Positions 17,208-26,054 of a DNA stretch of 64,000 bases are shown one piece after another. This DNA comes from Sphingomonas psychrotolerans (lineage in GTDB: Bacteria; Pseudomonadota; Alphaproteobacteria; Sphingomonadales; Sphingomonadaceae). The DNA lies in contig NZ_CP024923.1 in the NCBI RefSeq assembly GCF_002796605.1, positions 2,335,001 to 2,399,000 of the forward strand, given 5' to 3'. Every line of letters starts with the position of its first letter. Positions within the stretch are counted from its first letter, which is position 1. A model generated the notes under the pieces. That model ran no database searches and was not told where the DNA came from. It was given only the letters and a program-made list of their open reading frames with translations. The translations under genes and the position numbers were made by a program.

Positions 17208-18697
17208 GCCTGCAGACCGAGCGCCACGCGGTGGCCGGGGAGCGTTGCCACGTCGCTGGCGATCTGCACACGCAGCCGGCCGAGCGCCTGGCCGAGCTCG
17301 TGCGGATTGGCGGTGTCGACGCGTTGGTCCCAGCCTTGCGGCATCACGCCCTGCCCGATCAGCACTGCGATCCAGCTCGGCGCGAAGAACAGCCCGCGGC
17401 TATAGCGCTGGATGCGTCCGGCGCGCCGGAAGAGTTCGATCTTGTCCGCGAGACTGTCGGGGATCGGCATGTGCCGCACGTCGCGCCAGAAGTCCGAATC
17501 GTCGCGGGTGCTGGCGTGGTAATGCAGGATCAGGAAGTCGCGGATCCGGTCATATTCATAGTCGACCTGGGCGTTGAATTCGTCACGGTCGGCAGCCTGG
17601 ATCCCGCCGATCGGAAACAGATCGACCAGCTGCTGGATCGCGATCTGCACCAGATAGATGCTGGTCGATTCGAGCGGCTCGAGGAAGCCCGAGGCGAGAC
17701 CCACCGCGATCACATTGTGCGACCAGCTGCGCTTGCGGCGCCCGGCCTTGAAGCGGAGCACGCGGGGATCAGCGAGCGGCTCACCCTCGATCGCACCGAG
17801 GATCGCTGCCGACGCCGCGTCGTCGGAAAGATGCGCGCTCGAATAGACATAGCCGTTGCCCACTCGGTGCTGGAGCGGGATGCGCCAGCGCCATCCGGCC
17901 GGCATGGCAGTGGCGCGCGTGAGCGGCTCGATCTCGCCCGACGGCGAGGCGCAAGGCAGGGCCATCGCACGATCGCAGGGGAGCCAGTGCGACCAATCCT
18001 CCCAAGCCTCACCCAGCGCGTCGCCAAGCAGCAGGCTGCGAAAGCCCGAGCAATCGACGAACAAATCGCCTTCGATCCGCGTGCCACTCTCGAGCACCAA
18101 AGCTACGACGTCGCCGGTGCCGCCGTCGCGTTCGACCGAGACGATCTTGCCTTCGGTGCGCTTGACCCCCCTCGCCTCGGCGAAGCCGCGCAGGAAGGGT
18201 CCGAAGCGAGTCGCATCGAACTGATAGGCATAGCTATACGCCGAGAGCAAAGCGTCCGGATCGGCGGCGGGCGGCGAAAAGCGCTTTTGCGCGGCCATGA
18301 CGTTGGCAACGCAATAATCGGCGATCTCGCCACCCTGCCCCAGCGCGTGCATCCGCAGCCACCAGTGGAGGAACGGCACGTCGTTGAGCGGCCGGCCGAA
18401 ATCGCCGAACGGGTGGAGATAGGCGTCGCCCGGCTTGCCGAAATCGCGGAACTCGATCCCCAATTTGTACGTGGCATGGGTGGCGGCCATGAACTCTGCT
18501 TCGTCGAGCCCGAGCGTCTGGAGGTAGGCGCGCAGATGCGGAAGAGTCGCCTCGCCTACCCCGACAATGCCGATCTCGGCGGATTCGATCAGCTCGACGC
18601 TGGCCGCATGCGGCAGCATCCTGGCGATCGCCGACGCAGCCATCCAACCGGCCGTGCCGCCGCCGACGACAATCATTTTCTTGCGTGGCTGGTTCAC
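17204..18697 (-). CDS. Flavin-dependent tryptophan halogenase family protein
   Basis: 497 residues. It has the FAD-binding GGGTAGW at residues 12-18, the Lys in THATYKLGIEFRDF at the position of the catalytic lysine, the WRWRIP form of the WxWxIP signature that blocks monooxygenation, and EPLESTSIYLVQ with the catalytic Glu-Ser. The full signature supports a working halogenase fold. Members of this family are common next to TonB-receptor carbohydrate loci in Caulobacter and Sphingomonas, where natural substrates are unknown. It follows dgoA by 40 bp and overlaps the degenerate paralogue by 4 bp. A separate flavin reductase would be needed; none is in the window. Confidence 0.85.
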   Translation of the reverse strand: MNQPRKKMIVVGGGTAGWMAASAIARMLPHAASVELIESAEIGIVGVGEATLPHLRAYLQTLGLDEAEFMAATHATYKLGIEFRDFGKPGDAYLHPFGDFGRPLNDVPFLHWWLRMHALGQGGEIADYCVANVMAAQKRFSPPAADPDALLSAYSYAYQFDATRFGPFLRGFAEARGVKRTEGKIVSVERDGGTGDVVALVLESGTRIEGDLFVDCSGFRSLLLGDALGEAWEDWSHWLPCDRAMALPCASPSGEIEPLTRATAMPAGWRWRIPLQHRVGNGYVYSSAHLSDDAASAAILGAIEGEPLADPRVLRFKAGRRKRSWSHNVIAVGLASGFLEPLESTSIYLVQIAIQQLVDLFPIGGIQAADRDEFNAQVDYEYDRIRDFLILHYHASTRDDSDFWRDVRHMPIPDSLADKIELFRRAGRIQRYSRGLFFAPSWIAVLIGQGVMPQGWDQRVDTANPHELGQALGRLRVQIASDVATLPGHRVALGLQA

Positions 18698-18737
18698 CTC
18701 GCCCCCTCTCCCGGAGCGGGTCTAGGCGATTATCGGG

Positions 18738-19367
18738 TCAGCGTGCCAGTGCCGAGACGAACGCCCGTGCCCGCTCGCCGACTTCGGCAGCGGTGAGACC
18801 GGGCTTGTAGAGGGCCGAGCCCAGGCCGAAGCCCGCTGCCCCGGCCTCGCGCCACGGATCCATAGTGTCGGGGGTAACGCCGCCTACCGGGAGCAGGCGC
18901 AGGTCCCTCGGCAGCACCGCGCGCATCGCCTTGAGGATCGCCGGGCTCGATCCCTCGGCCGGGAACAGCTTGAGCGCAGTGGCGCCGGCTTCGAGGGCCG
19001 CGAAGGCCTCGGTCGGGGTGACGACACCGGGAAGCGAGACCATGCCGGCCGCGACGGTGGCGGCGACCACGCGGGTGTTGGCGTTGGGCGAGATGATCAT
19101 CGTGCCACCCGCCGCCAATACTTGCTCGACCTGGCCTTCGTTCAGCACGGTGCCGGCACCGATCACTGCCTTGCCCTCGAAGCGGCGGGCGAGGCGCGCG
19201 ATGCTATCGAGCGGATCGGGGGAATTCATCGGGACTTCGATCAGGGTGAAGCCTGCCTCGACCAGCGCGTCGCCGATCCCCTCCACCTCGTCGGGCTTCA
19301 CGCCACGCAAAATGGCGATCAGCGGGCAGCGCGCAAAGGCGGCGTCGAAGGCGGGAACATGGCTCAT
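18738..19367 (-). CDS. dgoA: 2-dehydro-3-deoxy-6-phosphogalactonate aldolase
   Basis: 209-residue class I aldolase of the KDPG/KDPGal family. The Schiff-base lysine lies in ATALKLFPAE, the catalytic Glu in LIEVPMNSPDP, and the phosphate-binding glycine loop in LLPVGGVTPD. The VPMNSPDP wording is that of KDPGal rather than KDPG aldolases. It splits the DgoK product to pyruvate and glyceraldehyde 3-phosphate, the last step of the De Ley-Doudoroff galactose route. Its start overlaps the dgoK stop as ATGA, supporting the assignment. Confidence 0.93.
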   Translation of the reverse strand: MSHVPAFDAAFARCPLIAILRGVKPDEVEGIGDALVEAGFTLIEVPMNSPDPLDSIARLARRFEGKAVIGAGTVLNEGQVEQVLAAGGTMIISPNANTRVVAATVAAGMVSLPGVVTPTEAFAALEAGATALKLFPAEGSSPAILKAMRAVLPRDLRLLPVGGVTPDTMDPWREAGAAGFGLGSALYKPGLTAAEVGERARAFVSALAR

Positions 19368-20233
19368 TGCTTCACAATCTCGTTGATGCCCGCGACGAAC
19401 GCGGCATGGCTGTCGATCAAATGCGCGGCGCGGCCATGGGCCTCAATCGCCGCCGAATAGAGCCCGCCGAGCATCGGATCGGCGAGGATATGGACGGTGT
19501 CGTGCCCGGAGGTGGCGAGCCGGGCGGCCACGTCCGCGCCGATCAGCAGGCCGGAGGCAAAAGAAGTGGCGTCAGCGTCGTCGCGCCGGCCCAACATCTT
19601 GGCGGCGCGGATGCCGAACAACGAGGCAGCGATATCCTGTCGCTTGCCCTCCTCCACTCCTTCGAGGAATGCGGCGCCCAGCGTTACCTCGCCGTCCAGC
19701 TGCGCCGCCAGCAGGCCGTGCTTGCGGAGCAATGCGAACAGCTCGCCGGTCATCGCGGTAACGAAATCGGCCACCTTGCCGTCTTGCATCTCGACCCATT
19801 TGCAATGCGTGCCTGGCTGGGCGAGCAGCGAACTCGCCGGAACCAGCCCCGCCGCTGCGGCACCGAGCAACTGGACTTCCTCGCCGCGCATGACGTCGGG
19901 CCGACCGCCCACCAAGGTCGAAATGCCCGGGACGATCGCGGTGCGGTCGTCGATCCACAACAGCCCCGCCGCGATCTCGGCCACGCCGGCCGGCGCGGCG
20001 ACATAGGGTGCCGGTCGCCAACCGATGTTCGAGCCGACCATGCCGGCGAGCAGCATCGGCAAATCGCCGAACCGCCCGCGGATCGCCGCCGCTTCGGCTT
20101 CGAAATTCTCGACCGAAGTCACTCCGCGATCGTCGCGCCCGGTCTCCGCGACCGCGCCGCCGGCGATCAGGAACACGCGCCGGTTGGTGGTGCCCCAGTC
20201 GACGGCGAGGAAGCGGCTGCCGAAACTCACCAC
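19364..20233 (-). CDS. dgoK: 2-dehydro-3-deoxygalactonokinase
   Basis: 289 residues. The N-terminal phosphate-binding motif LAVDWGTTNRRVFL and the internal segments MLLAGMVGSNIGW and LLAQPGTHCKWV are characteristic of DgoK. It phosphorylates 2-keto-3-deoxygalactonate at O6 for DgoA, encoded immediately downstream with a 4-bp overlap. Its start overlaps the end of the symporter gene by 7 bp. The order symporter-kinase-aldolase argues for a dedicated galactose/galactonate operon. Confidence 0.93.
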   Translation of the reverse strand: MVSFGSRFLAVDWGTTNRRVFLIAGGAVAETGRDDRGVTSVENFEAEAAAIRGRFGDLPMLLAGMVGSNIGWRPAPYVAAPAGVAEIAAGLLWIDDRTAIVPGISTLVGGRPDVMRGEEVQLLGAAAAGLVPASSLLAQPGTHCKWVEMQDGKVADFVTAMTGELFALLRKHGLLAAQLDGEVTLGAAFLEGVEEGKRQDIAASLFGIRAAKMLGRRDDADATSFASGLLIGADVAARLATSGHDTVHILADPMLGGLYSAAIEAHGRAAHLIDSHAAFVAGINEIVKQ

Positions 20234-21861
20234 CAGGTCGCGTACAATGCGATCAGGATGGCGATCACGCCGATACCGGCGATGTTGAACGCCCCGGTAG
20301 TGCGGAAGGTCACGCCCTCCATCGTCACCCGATTGGCGTCACCGCGTCCACGCACCAGCAGCGAGACGACCATCGCAAGGAACAGGCTCACCACGAACAC
20401 GAACATCATGCGGTTCATGAACGGCAGCAGATAGGCGTTCAACACCTCGGGCAGCCACGGCGCCGGCACCGAATATTTAAGCAAGGTCGACAGCAGCACC
20501 GACGTGAGCGCCGCGACGATCGCGCCGGCTTCGGTGGCGGGCTTCCAGAACAGGCCGAGCAGGAAGATCACCGTGATGCCCGGCGTGAAGAAGCCCGAGA
20601 ATTCCTGGATGAACTGGAAGGCCTGGTCCGACTGGCCGATCAGCGGCTTGGCGGCGATGATCGCGATCACCACGGCGATCGCGGCGACGACGCGGCCGAC
20701 GAGGACGAGGTGCTTCTCCTGTCCTTCGACCACGGCGATGCCGTCCTCGCCGCGGGTCTTCATGCCGCGCGCCTTGGCATAGAGATCGAGGGTGAAGATC
20801 GTCGCAATCGAATTGATCTTGGAGGCGGTCGAGGCGATGATCGCCGCGATCAAAGCCGCGAAGACGAGGCCGAGCAGGCCCGGGGGCAGCAGCTTCATCA
20901 TCGTCGGATAGGCTTCGTCGGGCTTGGCCAGCTCGGGCGCGAGCACCACCGCGGCGATGCCCGGCAGGACGATGATCACCGGCATCAGCAGCTTGAGATA
21001 GGCAGCGAATACCACGCCCTTCTGCGCCTCGCCGAGGTTCTTCGCGGCCAGCGCGCGCTGGATGATGTACTGGTTGAAGCCCCAGTAAGACAGGTTGGCG
21101 ATCCACATGCCGCCCACCAGCACCGCGATGCCGGGCAGATCCTTGTAGAAGGGATTATCCTGCGCGAGGATCATGTCGAAGTGGCTCGGCGCGCGCTCGG
21201 TCAGCAATTTGAAGCCCGCGAGCACCCCCTGATCGCCGCCGATCTGATTGAGCGTGAGATAAGAGACGACGAGGCCGCCGAGCACGAGCAACGTCACCTG
21301 AACGATGTCGGTGAGCGCCACCGCCTTGAGGCCACCATAGAGCTGATAGAGCAGAGCGAAGCCGCCGAGCCCGATCAGCGCCGCGGTCTGATCGACCCCC
21401 GCCACCTTGTTGACCGCGATCGAACCCAGCCAGATGATCGAGGTGAGGTTCACGAAGATGTAGAGCGCGAGCCAGAACACCGCCATCAGCACCGGGAGCA
21501 CGCGGCCGAACCGCTGCTCGAGGAACTGCGGCATCGTGTAGATTTCGTTCTTGAGGAAGATCGGCAGGAAGTATTTGCCAACGATCAGCAACGTCAGCGC
21601 CGCCATCCACTCATAGGAGGCGATCGCGAGGCCGATCGCATAGCCCGAACCGGCCATGCCGACGATCTGCTCGGCGGAAATGTTCGCGGCGATCAGCGAG
21701 GCGCCGATCGCCCACCACGGCAATGACTTGGAGGCGAGGAAATAGTCCGACGTGTCCTTGGTATGACCCGCTTTCTCGCGGCTCACCCATTGCGCCAGCC
21801 CGAATATGCCGATGGCGTAAGCGATTACGACGAAGAGATCGATGTTCGAAAGACTCGTCAT
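20227..21861 (-). CDS. Sodium/sugar symporter, SGLT type
   Basis: 544-residue inner-membrane protein of the solute:sodium symporter family. The stretch NISAEQIVGMAGSGYAIGLA, the following SYEWMAALTLLIVGKYFLP and the total length closely follow the Vibrio galactose transporter vSGLT, so galactose or glucose uptake is likely. About 14 hydrophobic helices can be counted. It is the first gene of the operon with dgoK and dgoA. Its start faces the GntR gene at 22057 across a divergent promoter region carrying a TGGAC/GTCCA palindrome. Confidence 0.92.
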   Translation of the reverse strand: MTSLSNIDLFVVIAYAIGIFGLAQWVSREKAGHTKDTSDYFLASKSLPWWAIGASLIAANISAEQIVGMAGSGYAIGLAIASYEWMAALTLLIVGKYFLPIFLKNEIYTMPQFLEQRFGRVLPVLMAVFWLALYIFVNLTSIIWLGSIAVNKVAGVDQTAALIGLGGFALLYQLYGGLKAVALTDIVQVTLLVLGGLVVSYLTLNQIGGDQGVLAGFKLLTERAPSHFDMILAQDNPFYKDLPGIAVLVGGMWIANLSYWGFNQYIIQRALAAKNLGEAQKGVVFAAYLKLLMPVIIVLPGIAAVVLAPELAKPDEAYPTMMKLLPPGLLGLVFAALIAAIIASTASKINSIATIFTLDLYAKARGMKTRGEDGIAVVEGQEKHLVLVGRVVAAIAVVIAIIAAKPLIGQSDQAFQFIQEFSGFFTPGITVIFLLGLFWKPATEAGAIVAALTSVLLSTLLKYSVPAPWLPEVLNAYLLPFMNRMMFVFVVSLFLAMVVSLLVRGRGDANRVTMEGVTFRTTGAFNIAGIGVIAILIALYATWW

Positions 21862-21957
21862 GGCTTCCTCCCTGCCCCCGGGCCGGGCGGCTCATGCCGC
21901 GCTCTAGCCCGCCGTGCCGCCCCTGATCGACGACGTTGGTTCATTTATCGTATTTAT

Positions 21958-21969
21958 TGGACTTGTCCA
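21958..21969. promoter_or_regulatory. Candidate operator between symporter operon and GntR gene
   Basis: TGGACTTGTCCA is an inverted repeat (TGGAC/GTCCA, 2-nt centre) about 97 bp upstream of the symporter start and 88 bp upstream of the regulator start. It is flanked on the left by an AT-rich stretch (TCATTTATCGTATTTATT) that could carry promoter elements. Short inverted repeats of this size are usual for FadR-type GntR regulators. Binding is inferred from position and symmetry only. Confidence 0.4.
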
Positions 21970-22056
21970 GCGCCGCCACTGCGCTAACGTAGGTCAAACA
22001 ATGGCGTGGAGAGGATCCTGACACCGTTGTCGGGGTCGATCAAGGGGCGGCAGTCG

Positions 22057-22803
22057 ATGTCGAACAATTACCCGCAGCTGGGCGCGGAGGATGCCCGGCC
22101 CCAGCTGGGACGCAATCTCACCTACGGCATGCTCGACAGCCTTGGGCGCGCGATCGTCACCGGGCGCTACGAACGCGAGGCATTCCCGACCGAGGCCGAA
22201 CTCGCCAAGCAGCATGGCGTCAGCCGCTCGGTGACGCGCGAGGCAGTGAAGATGCTCACTGCCAAGGGTCTGCTGAGCGCCCGGCCGCGCCAGGGCACGG
22301 TGGTCCAGCCGGCGACCAACTGGAATTTGTTCGATACCGATGTGTTGCACTGGCTGCTCGAGCGACAATTTTCGGTCGATCTGCTGCGCCAGTTCAACCA
22401 GTTACGCGTGGCGATCGAACCCGAGGCGGCTGCGCTGGCAGCACGCGTCGGCACGCCGGACGAACTGGCTCGGATCACGCAAGGGCTCGAACGGATGGAA
22501 GCCGCCGAACAAGGGCTGGAGGACACGCTGGAGGCCGATATCGCGTTCCACGTCGCGATCCTGCGCGCCTCGGGCAATCCCTTTTATGCGCAGTTCCGCG
22601 ACGTGGTGGGCACCGCATTGCGGACCTCGATCCGCTTTACCAATCGGCTGAAGGGGCGCACCGCGAATGTCGCAGACCACGCCGCAGTGCGCGACGCCAT
22701 CGAAGCGCGCGACCCCGACGCTGCGCGCGCCGCGATGCGCGCGCTGATCGGTGACGTGCTCGATCTGATTGACCATGTCGAAGCGCGCGACGCGCAGGGC
22801 TGA
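22057..22803 (+). CDS. FadR-type GntR transcriptional regulator (DgoR-like)
   Basis: 248 residues from the ATG at 22057, chosen because AAGGGGCGG lies 6 nt upstream; a GTG at 22006 would add a 17-residue unstructured leader. The N-terminal winged helix-turn-helix is at about residues 20-85 (ELAKQHGVSRSVTREAVKML) and the C-terminal all-helical FCD effector domain at about 100-235. FCD metal/ligand residues appear in DIAFHVAILRASGN and the later DHAAVRDAI. FadR-type GntR proteins next to dgo genes repress them and respond to galactonate or a related acid. It is divergent from the symporter-dgoK-dgoA operon, which is its likely target. Confidence 0.88.
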   Translation: MSNNYPQLGAEDARPQLGRNLTYGMLDSLGRAIVTGRYEREAFPTEAELAKQHGVSRSVTREAVKMLTAKGLLSARPRQGTVVQPATNWNLFDTDVLHWLLERQFSVDLLRQFNQLRVAIEPEAAALAARVGTPDELARITQGLERMEAAEQGLEDTLEADIAFHVAILRASGNPFYAQFRDVVGTALRTSIRFTNRLKGRTANVADHAAVRDAIEARDPDAARAAMRALIGDVLDLIDHVEARDAQG

Positions 22804-23222
22804 CGCTCTCGGACGCGCGACGCCCGCACGTCGGTGCGACGGCCTCATTGCAACTGCGCCTTAACCGTCCCTTTCAGGCCGCGCCGTGTGCACGAAAGGA
22901 ACAAAAAAGCCCCCGGAACAACGCAGTGGCTGCCTCCGCGGGTTCAGGAGATGTCCTGAAGCGCGGATGACTGCAATATGCAGAAAATTCCTCTATCTTC
23001 AAAAATCCATCTAACCTCTAGAAATTAAATAAAAATATTCCGTAGACGCAAAAGGCGGCGACGCGGCCGCTAACTATATCGGCGCGGCATGCTCCGCCCG
23101 TTCGGCGCGCTTCCTATGATGGTATGGATGACCGGTATGTCGAACCCGCGGGAGCGGGGGACGGGTTCGCGAACCTCCGCAATTGCGGACGCTCTGCCGG
23201 CACTGTTGTTACGGAGCCAATG
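22804..23222. other. Intergenic region with dyad and AT-rich promoter segment
   Basis: No convincing gene. A perfect inverted repeat TTCAGGA-GATG-TCCTGAA lies at 22943-22960, extended by CCGC/GCGG outside it, and may end the regulator transcript although no T run follows. Positions 22965-23045 are strikingly AT-rich for this genome and contain CTGCA/TGCAG around ATA; the chemoreceptor promoter is probably here. A 44-codon frame from 23089 that ends at the chemoreceptor start has no ribosome binding site and is not called. Confidence 0.6.
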
Positions 23223-25073
23223 ATGTCTTTGCAGAACATCCCCATTTCGCGAAAGCTCGCGGGGGCCTTTGCCGCGCTGATCGTAATTTTCGCCGGTGTC
23301 GGCGTGATCGTCTTCATGAACCTCTCGTCGCTGGCTGCCGCGGCCAACGACAAGGAACGCTCGCTGCGCGCGCTCGAGATCAGCCAGAAGCTGCTCACCG
23401 GCGTGCTCGAACAGCAAAACGCCGCGCGCGGCTTCGCCATCCTCGGCAAAGACGAATTCACCAAGACCTATGACGAGAATGGCGAGAAGTTCTTCAAGGC
23501 GGTCGACGAGTTCAAGGAATATTCGACCTCGAAGGAGCAGCATGCCCGCGCCGACCAGCTGATCACCAACGTCAAGGCGCTGCGCGAGAAGCTCGACAAC
23601 ATCATCCGGCTGGCGCGCAATCCCGCGACCCGGGGCGAGGCGGGTGCGCTTTCGGGCGTCAAGATGCTCGGCGAGATCCGGCCGTTGATCAAGGAAATCG
23701 CGGGCACCCAGGAGCAACGCGTCGAGGACAAGATCGCGCACGAGAATGCGGCAGTCGCCGCGGCCAAATGGGCGATCTGGATCGGCGGCGCGTTCGCGGT
23801 GGCGCTTTCGGTGCTGCTCGGCTGGTTGCTCTCACGTGGCATTGCGGCGCCGGTGGCGCAGATGACCGGAGTGATGAACAAGCTCGCCAGCGGCAACAAC
23901 GCAGTCGACGTGCCCGGCACCAATCGAGGCGACGAGATCGGCGCGATGGCCAAGGCCGTGCTGGTGTTCCGCGAGGCGGCAGTCGAGAAGGAACGGACCG
24001 ACGCGGCCAAGAAGATCGCCGATGCCGAACAGCAGCGCGTGGTCGACACGCTCGAGGCAAGCCTCGGCAAGCTGGCGCAGGGCGACCTGACCAGCGAGAT
24101 CCACGACGCGTTCTCGCCGGCGTACGAATCGGTGAAGGTCAACTTCAACGCCGCGGTCTCCGAACTGCGCAACCTGATCGGCACCGTGATGGAAAGCGCG
24201 ATGACGATCCGCACCGGTTCGGGCGAGATCGCCCAGGCTTCCGAGGATCTCGCGCGGCGTACCGAAGCCAATGCCGCGAGCCTCGAGGAGACTTCGGCGG
24301 CAGTGACCCAGATGGACGGCCGTCTCAAGGCGACCGCCGCGTCCGCGGGACGTACTGTCGGGCGTGCTGACGGCGCCATCGCCACCGTCTCGGGCGGCCG
24401 CGCGATTGCCGACGAAGCAGTGCAGGCGATGACCCGCGTGGCGGATTCGGCCAAGGGCATCGACAGCGTGATCGAGGGGCTCGACAAGATCGCCTTCCAG
24501 ACGCGGGTTCTGGCAATGAACGCCGCCGTGGAAGCCGGCCGTGCCGGTGAAGCCGGCCGCGGCTTCGCAGTCGTCGCCGATCTCGTCTCTGCGCTGGCGA
24601 TGCGCGCCGAAGAGGAAGCCGGCCGCGCCCGAGACCAGCTGACCGCCACCCAGACCGACATCGTCGCGGCAGTGGAGATGGTCCAGAAGGTCGATCACGC
24701 GCTTGCCGACATTTCGGGCGACGTGAGCGAAGTCCACAAGCTGCTCGGCGAGATGGCGAACGACAATCAGGCCCAGTCGACGGCGATCAGCGAGATCAGC
24801 ATCGCTATCACCACGATGGATCAGTCGACCCAGCAGAATGCCGCGATGGTCGAGGAAACCTCGGCGGCCGCACGCAACCTCAGCGGCGAAGTCGCCGCGC
24901 TGAGCGAACAGGCGTCGCGGTTCAACGTCGGCGCCGGGGTGCGTCCGGTGGCGGCACGCGCGAGCGCTTCGGCCGGATCGACGACCAAGGCTGCGGGCTA
25001 TGTCTCGTCGGTCAAGGCGCTGCCGGTGACGGCGATGGCCGGCACCGAAGGGGACAATTGGGCTTCTTTCTAG
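23223..25073 (+). CDS. Methyl-accepting chemotaxis protein
   Basis: 616-residue chemoreceptor from the ATG at 23223, which has GGAG 6 nt upstream. TM1 is at about residues 12-34; a roughly 165-residue periplasmic helical domain follows, then TM2 (WAIWIGGAFAVALSVLLGWL), a HAMP linker and the cytoplasmic coiled coil. The signalling tip reads KIAFQTRVLAMNAAVEAGRA, close to the canonical FQTNILALNAAVEAARA. The last five residues are N-W-A-S-F, matching the xWxxF tether for CheR/CheB at the ends of high-abundance receptors. The ligand is unknown. The gene sits between two sugar-catabolism blocks, so sensing of sugars or pectin fragments is a reasonable guess. A strong terminator follows. Confidence 0.93.
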   Translation: MSLQNIPISRKLAGAFAALIVIFAGVGVIVFMNLSSLAAAANDKERSLRALEISQKLLTGVLEQQNAARGFAILGKDEFTKTYDENGEKFFKAVDEFKEYSTSKEQHARADQLITNVKALREKLDNIIRLARNPATRGEAGALSGVKMLGEIRPLIKEIAGTQEQRVEDKIAHENAAVAAAKWAIWIGGAFAVALSVLLGWLLSRGIAAPVAQMTGVMNKLASGNNAVDVPGTNRGDEIGAMAKAVLVFREAAVEKERTDAAKKIADAEQQRVVDTLEASLGKLAQGDLTSEIHDAFSPAYESVKVNFNAAVSELRNLIGTVMESAMTIRTGSGEIAQASEDLARRTEANAASLEETSAAVTQMDGRLKATAASAGRTVGRADGAIATVSGGRAIADEAVQAMTRVADSAKGIDSVIEGLDKIAFQTRVLAMNAAVEAGRAGEAGRGFAVVADLVSALAMRAEEEAGRARDQLTATQTDIVAAVEMVQKVDHALADISGDVSEVHKLLGEMANDNQAQSTAISEISIAITTMDQSTQQNAAMVEETSAAARNLSGEVAALSEQASRFNVGAGVRPVAARASASAGSTTKAAGYVSSVKALPVTAMAGTEGDNWASF

Positions 25074-25094
25074 AGGCTCTCACCCGGAGAAAAC

Positions 25095-25128
25095 AGGGCG
25101 CCGTGGCAGAAGCCGCAGCGCCCTTTTT
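25095..25128 (+). terminator. Rho-independent terminator after the chemoreceptor gene
   Basis: AGGGCGC (25095-25101) pairs with GCGCCCT (25118-25124). Inside, GTGGC pairs with GCCGC around an AGAA loop with one C/A mismatch. The stem runs into TTTTT. It is placed 21 bp after the chemoreceptor stop and just before the end of the convergent GH43 gene. Confidence 0.85.
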
Positions 25129-25136
25129 CGTTCGGG

Positions 25137-26054
25137 TTACTTCATCTTGATCGGGAGGATCGCGCCATCGTCGCGATATGCGATCTTCTGGATCGCGACG
25201 CGGCGGTCGCCGCTATAGGGGCCGTCGCCGATCTGGCCCTCCCAGCGATGATAGACGATGTACCATTGCCCGTCCTTCGGATCCTCGAAGAAGCTGTGAT
25301 GGCCCGGACCGCGATATTTGCGGTCGCCGACGAGCAGCGCGCCGCCATAGCGCCACGGCCCGATCGGCGAGAGCGCCACGGCGTAATGGACCTGGTAGCT
25401 CGAATCATTCCACCGCCCGGCCGACCAGGACAGGTAATAGATGCCCTTGCGATAGTGCACGAAGGCACCCTCGGTGAAGTTCGGCGGGGTCTCGACCGGC
25501 ACTTCGCGGTCGATGTTGACCATGTCGGGCTTGAGCGCCCAGACCCGGAGCGTCGCGCCGGCGCTGCCGCCGGCATAGAGATACGGGGTCTTGCTCTTCG
25601 GATCGATGAACACCGCCGGGTCGATCGCCTCGAACCCTTTGCCGCCGGTGACCAAGGGTTTGCCGCTGTCGGTACACGGCCCCGCCGGCCCCTTGCACAC
25701 CGCGACGCCGAGGCGGCTGGGAGTCGGGTTCTGCGGCCCGACCGAATAATAGAAATACCAGCCGCCGGCCGCCTGGACCATGTCCGGCGCCCAGAGATAG
25801 TGGCGCGGCGCACGATCGTTATCGGCCCATGCGATGTCCTTGAGGCGGATCAGCGGATCGCTTTTGGTCCATTTGACCTTGTCGGGCGAGGACCAGGCCG
25901 ACAGCCCGTCGCCGCCGGTCGGATAGATCCACCAGCGTCCCTCGGCGGCTTCGATATCGGGATCGGCGCCGACAAAGACCGACTTCACTTCCTGCGCCGA
26001 GGCTGCCGGCGGGAGCCCCGCCAGCAGCGCCGCGATCAGCACCAGCGCGCGCAT
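25137..26054 (-). CDS. Glycoside hydrolase family 43 (arabinan/arabinoxylan type)
   Basis: 305 residues from the ATG at 26054, which overlaps the upstream stop as ATGA; a GTG one codon earlier is possible. A signal peptide (ALVLIAALLAGLPPAASAQ) sends it to the periplasm. The GH43 five-bladed propeller catalytic triad can be placed: Asp base in FVGADPDIEAAEG, Asp pKa modulator in FEAIDPAVFID, Glu acid in NFTEGAFVHYRKG. Family members remove alpha-L-arabinofuranosyl or beta-xylosyl units; the subfamily cannot be fixed by eye. It is the last gene of a minus-strand group with a GH5-like enzyme, aldose epimerase and sugar-acid dehydratase, consistent with side-chain arabinan or galactan use. Confidence 0.85.
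   Translation of the reverse strand: MRALVLIAALLAGLPPAASAQEVKSVFVGADPDIEAAEGRWWIYPTGGDGLSAWSSPDKVKWTKSDPLIRLKDIAWADNDRAPRHYLWAPDMVQAAGGWYFYYSVGPQNPTPSRLGVAVCKGPAGPCTDSGKPLVTGGKGFEAIDPAVFIDPKSKTPYLYAGGSAGATLRVWALKPDMVNIDREVPVETPPNFTEGAFVHYRKGIYYLSWSAGRWNDSSYQVHYAVALSPIGPWRYGGALLVGDRKYRGPGHHSFFEDPKDGQWYIVYHRWEGQIGDGPYSGDRRVAIQKIAYRDDGAILPIKMK

Noticed and set aside
15807..18697. Secondary-metabolite (halogenated indole) gene cluster
   Set aside because: No tryptophan-modifying, peptide-synthetase, polyketide or flavin reductase genes are nearby; the context is sugar catabolism.
23089..23223. 44-codon ORF ending exactly at the chemoreceptor start
   Set aside because: No ribosome binding site, no recognisable features and atypical composition; the stop/start overlap is probably chance.
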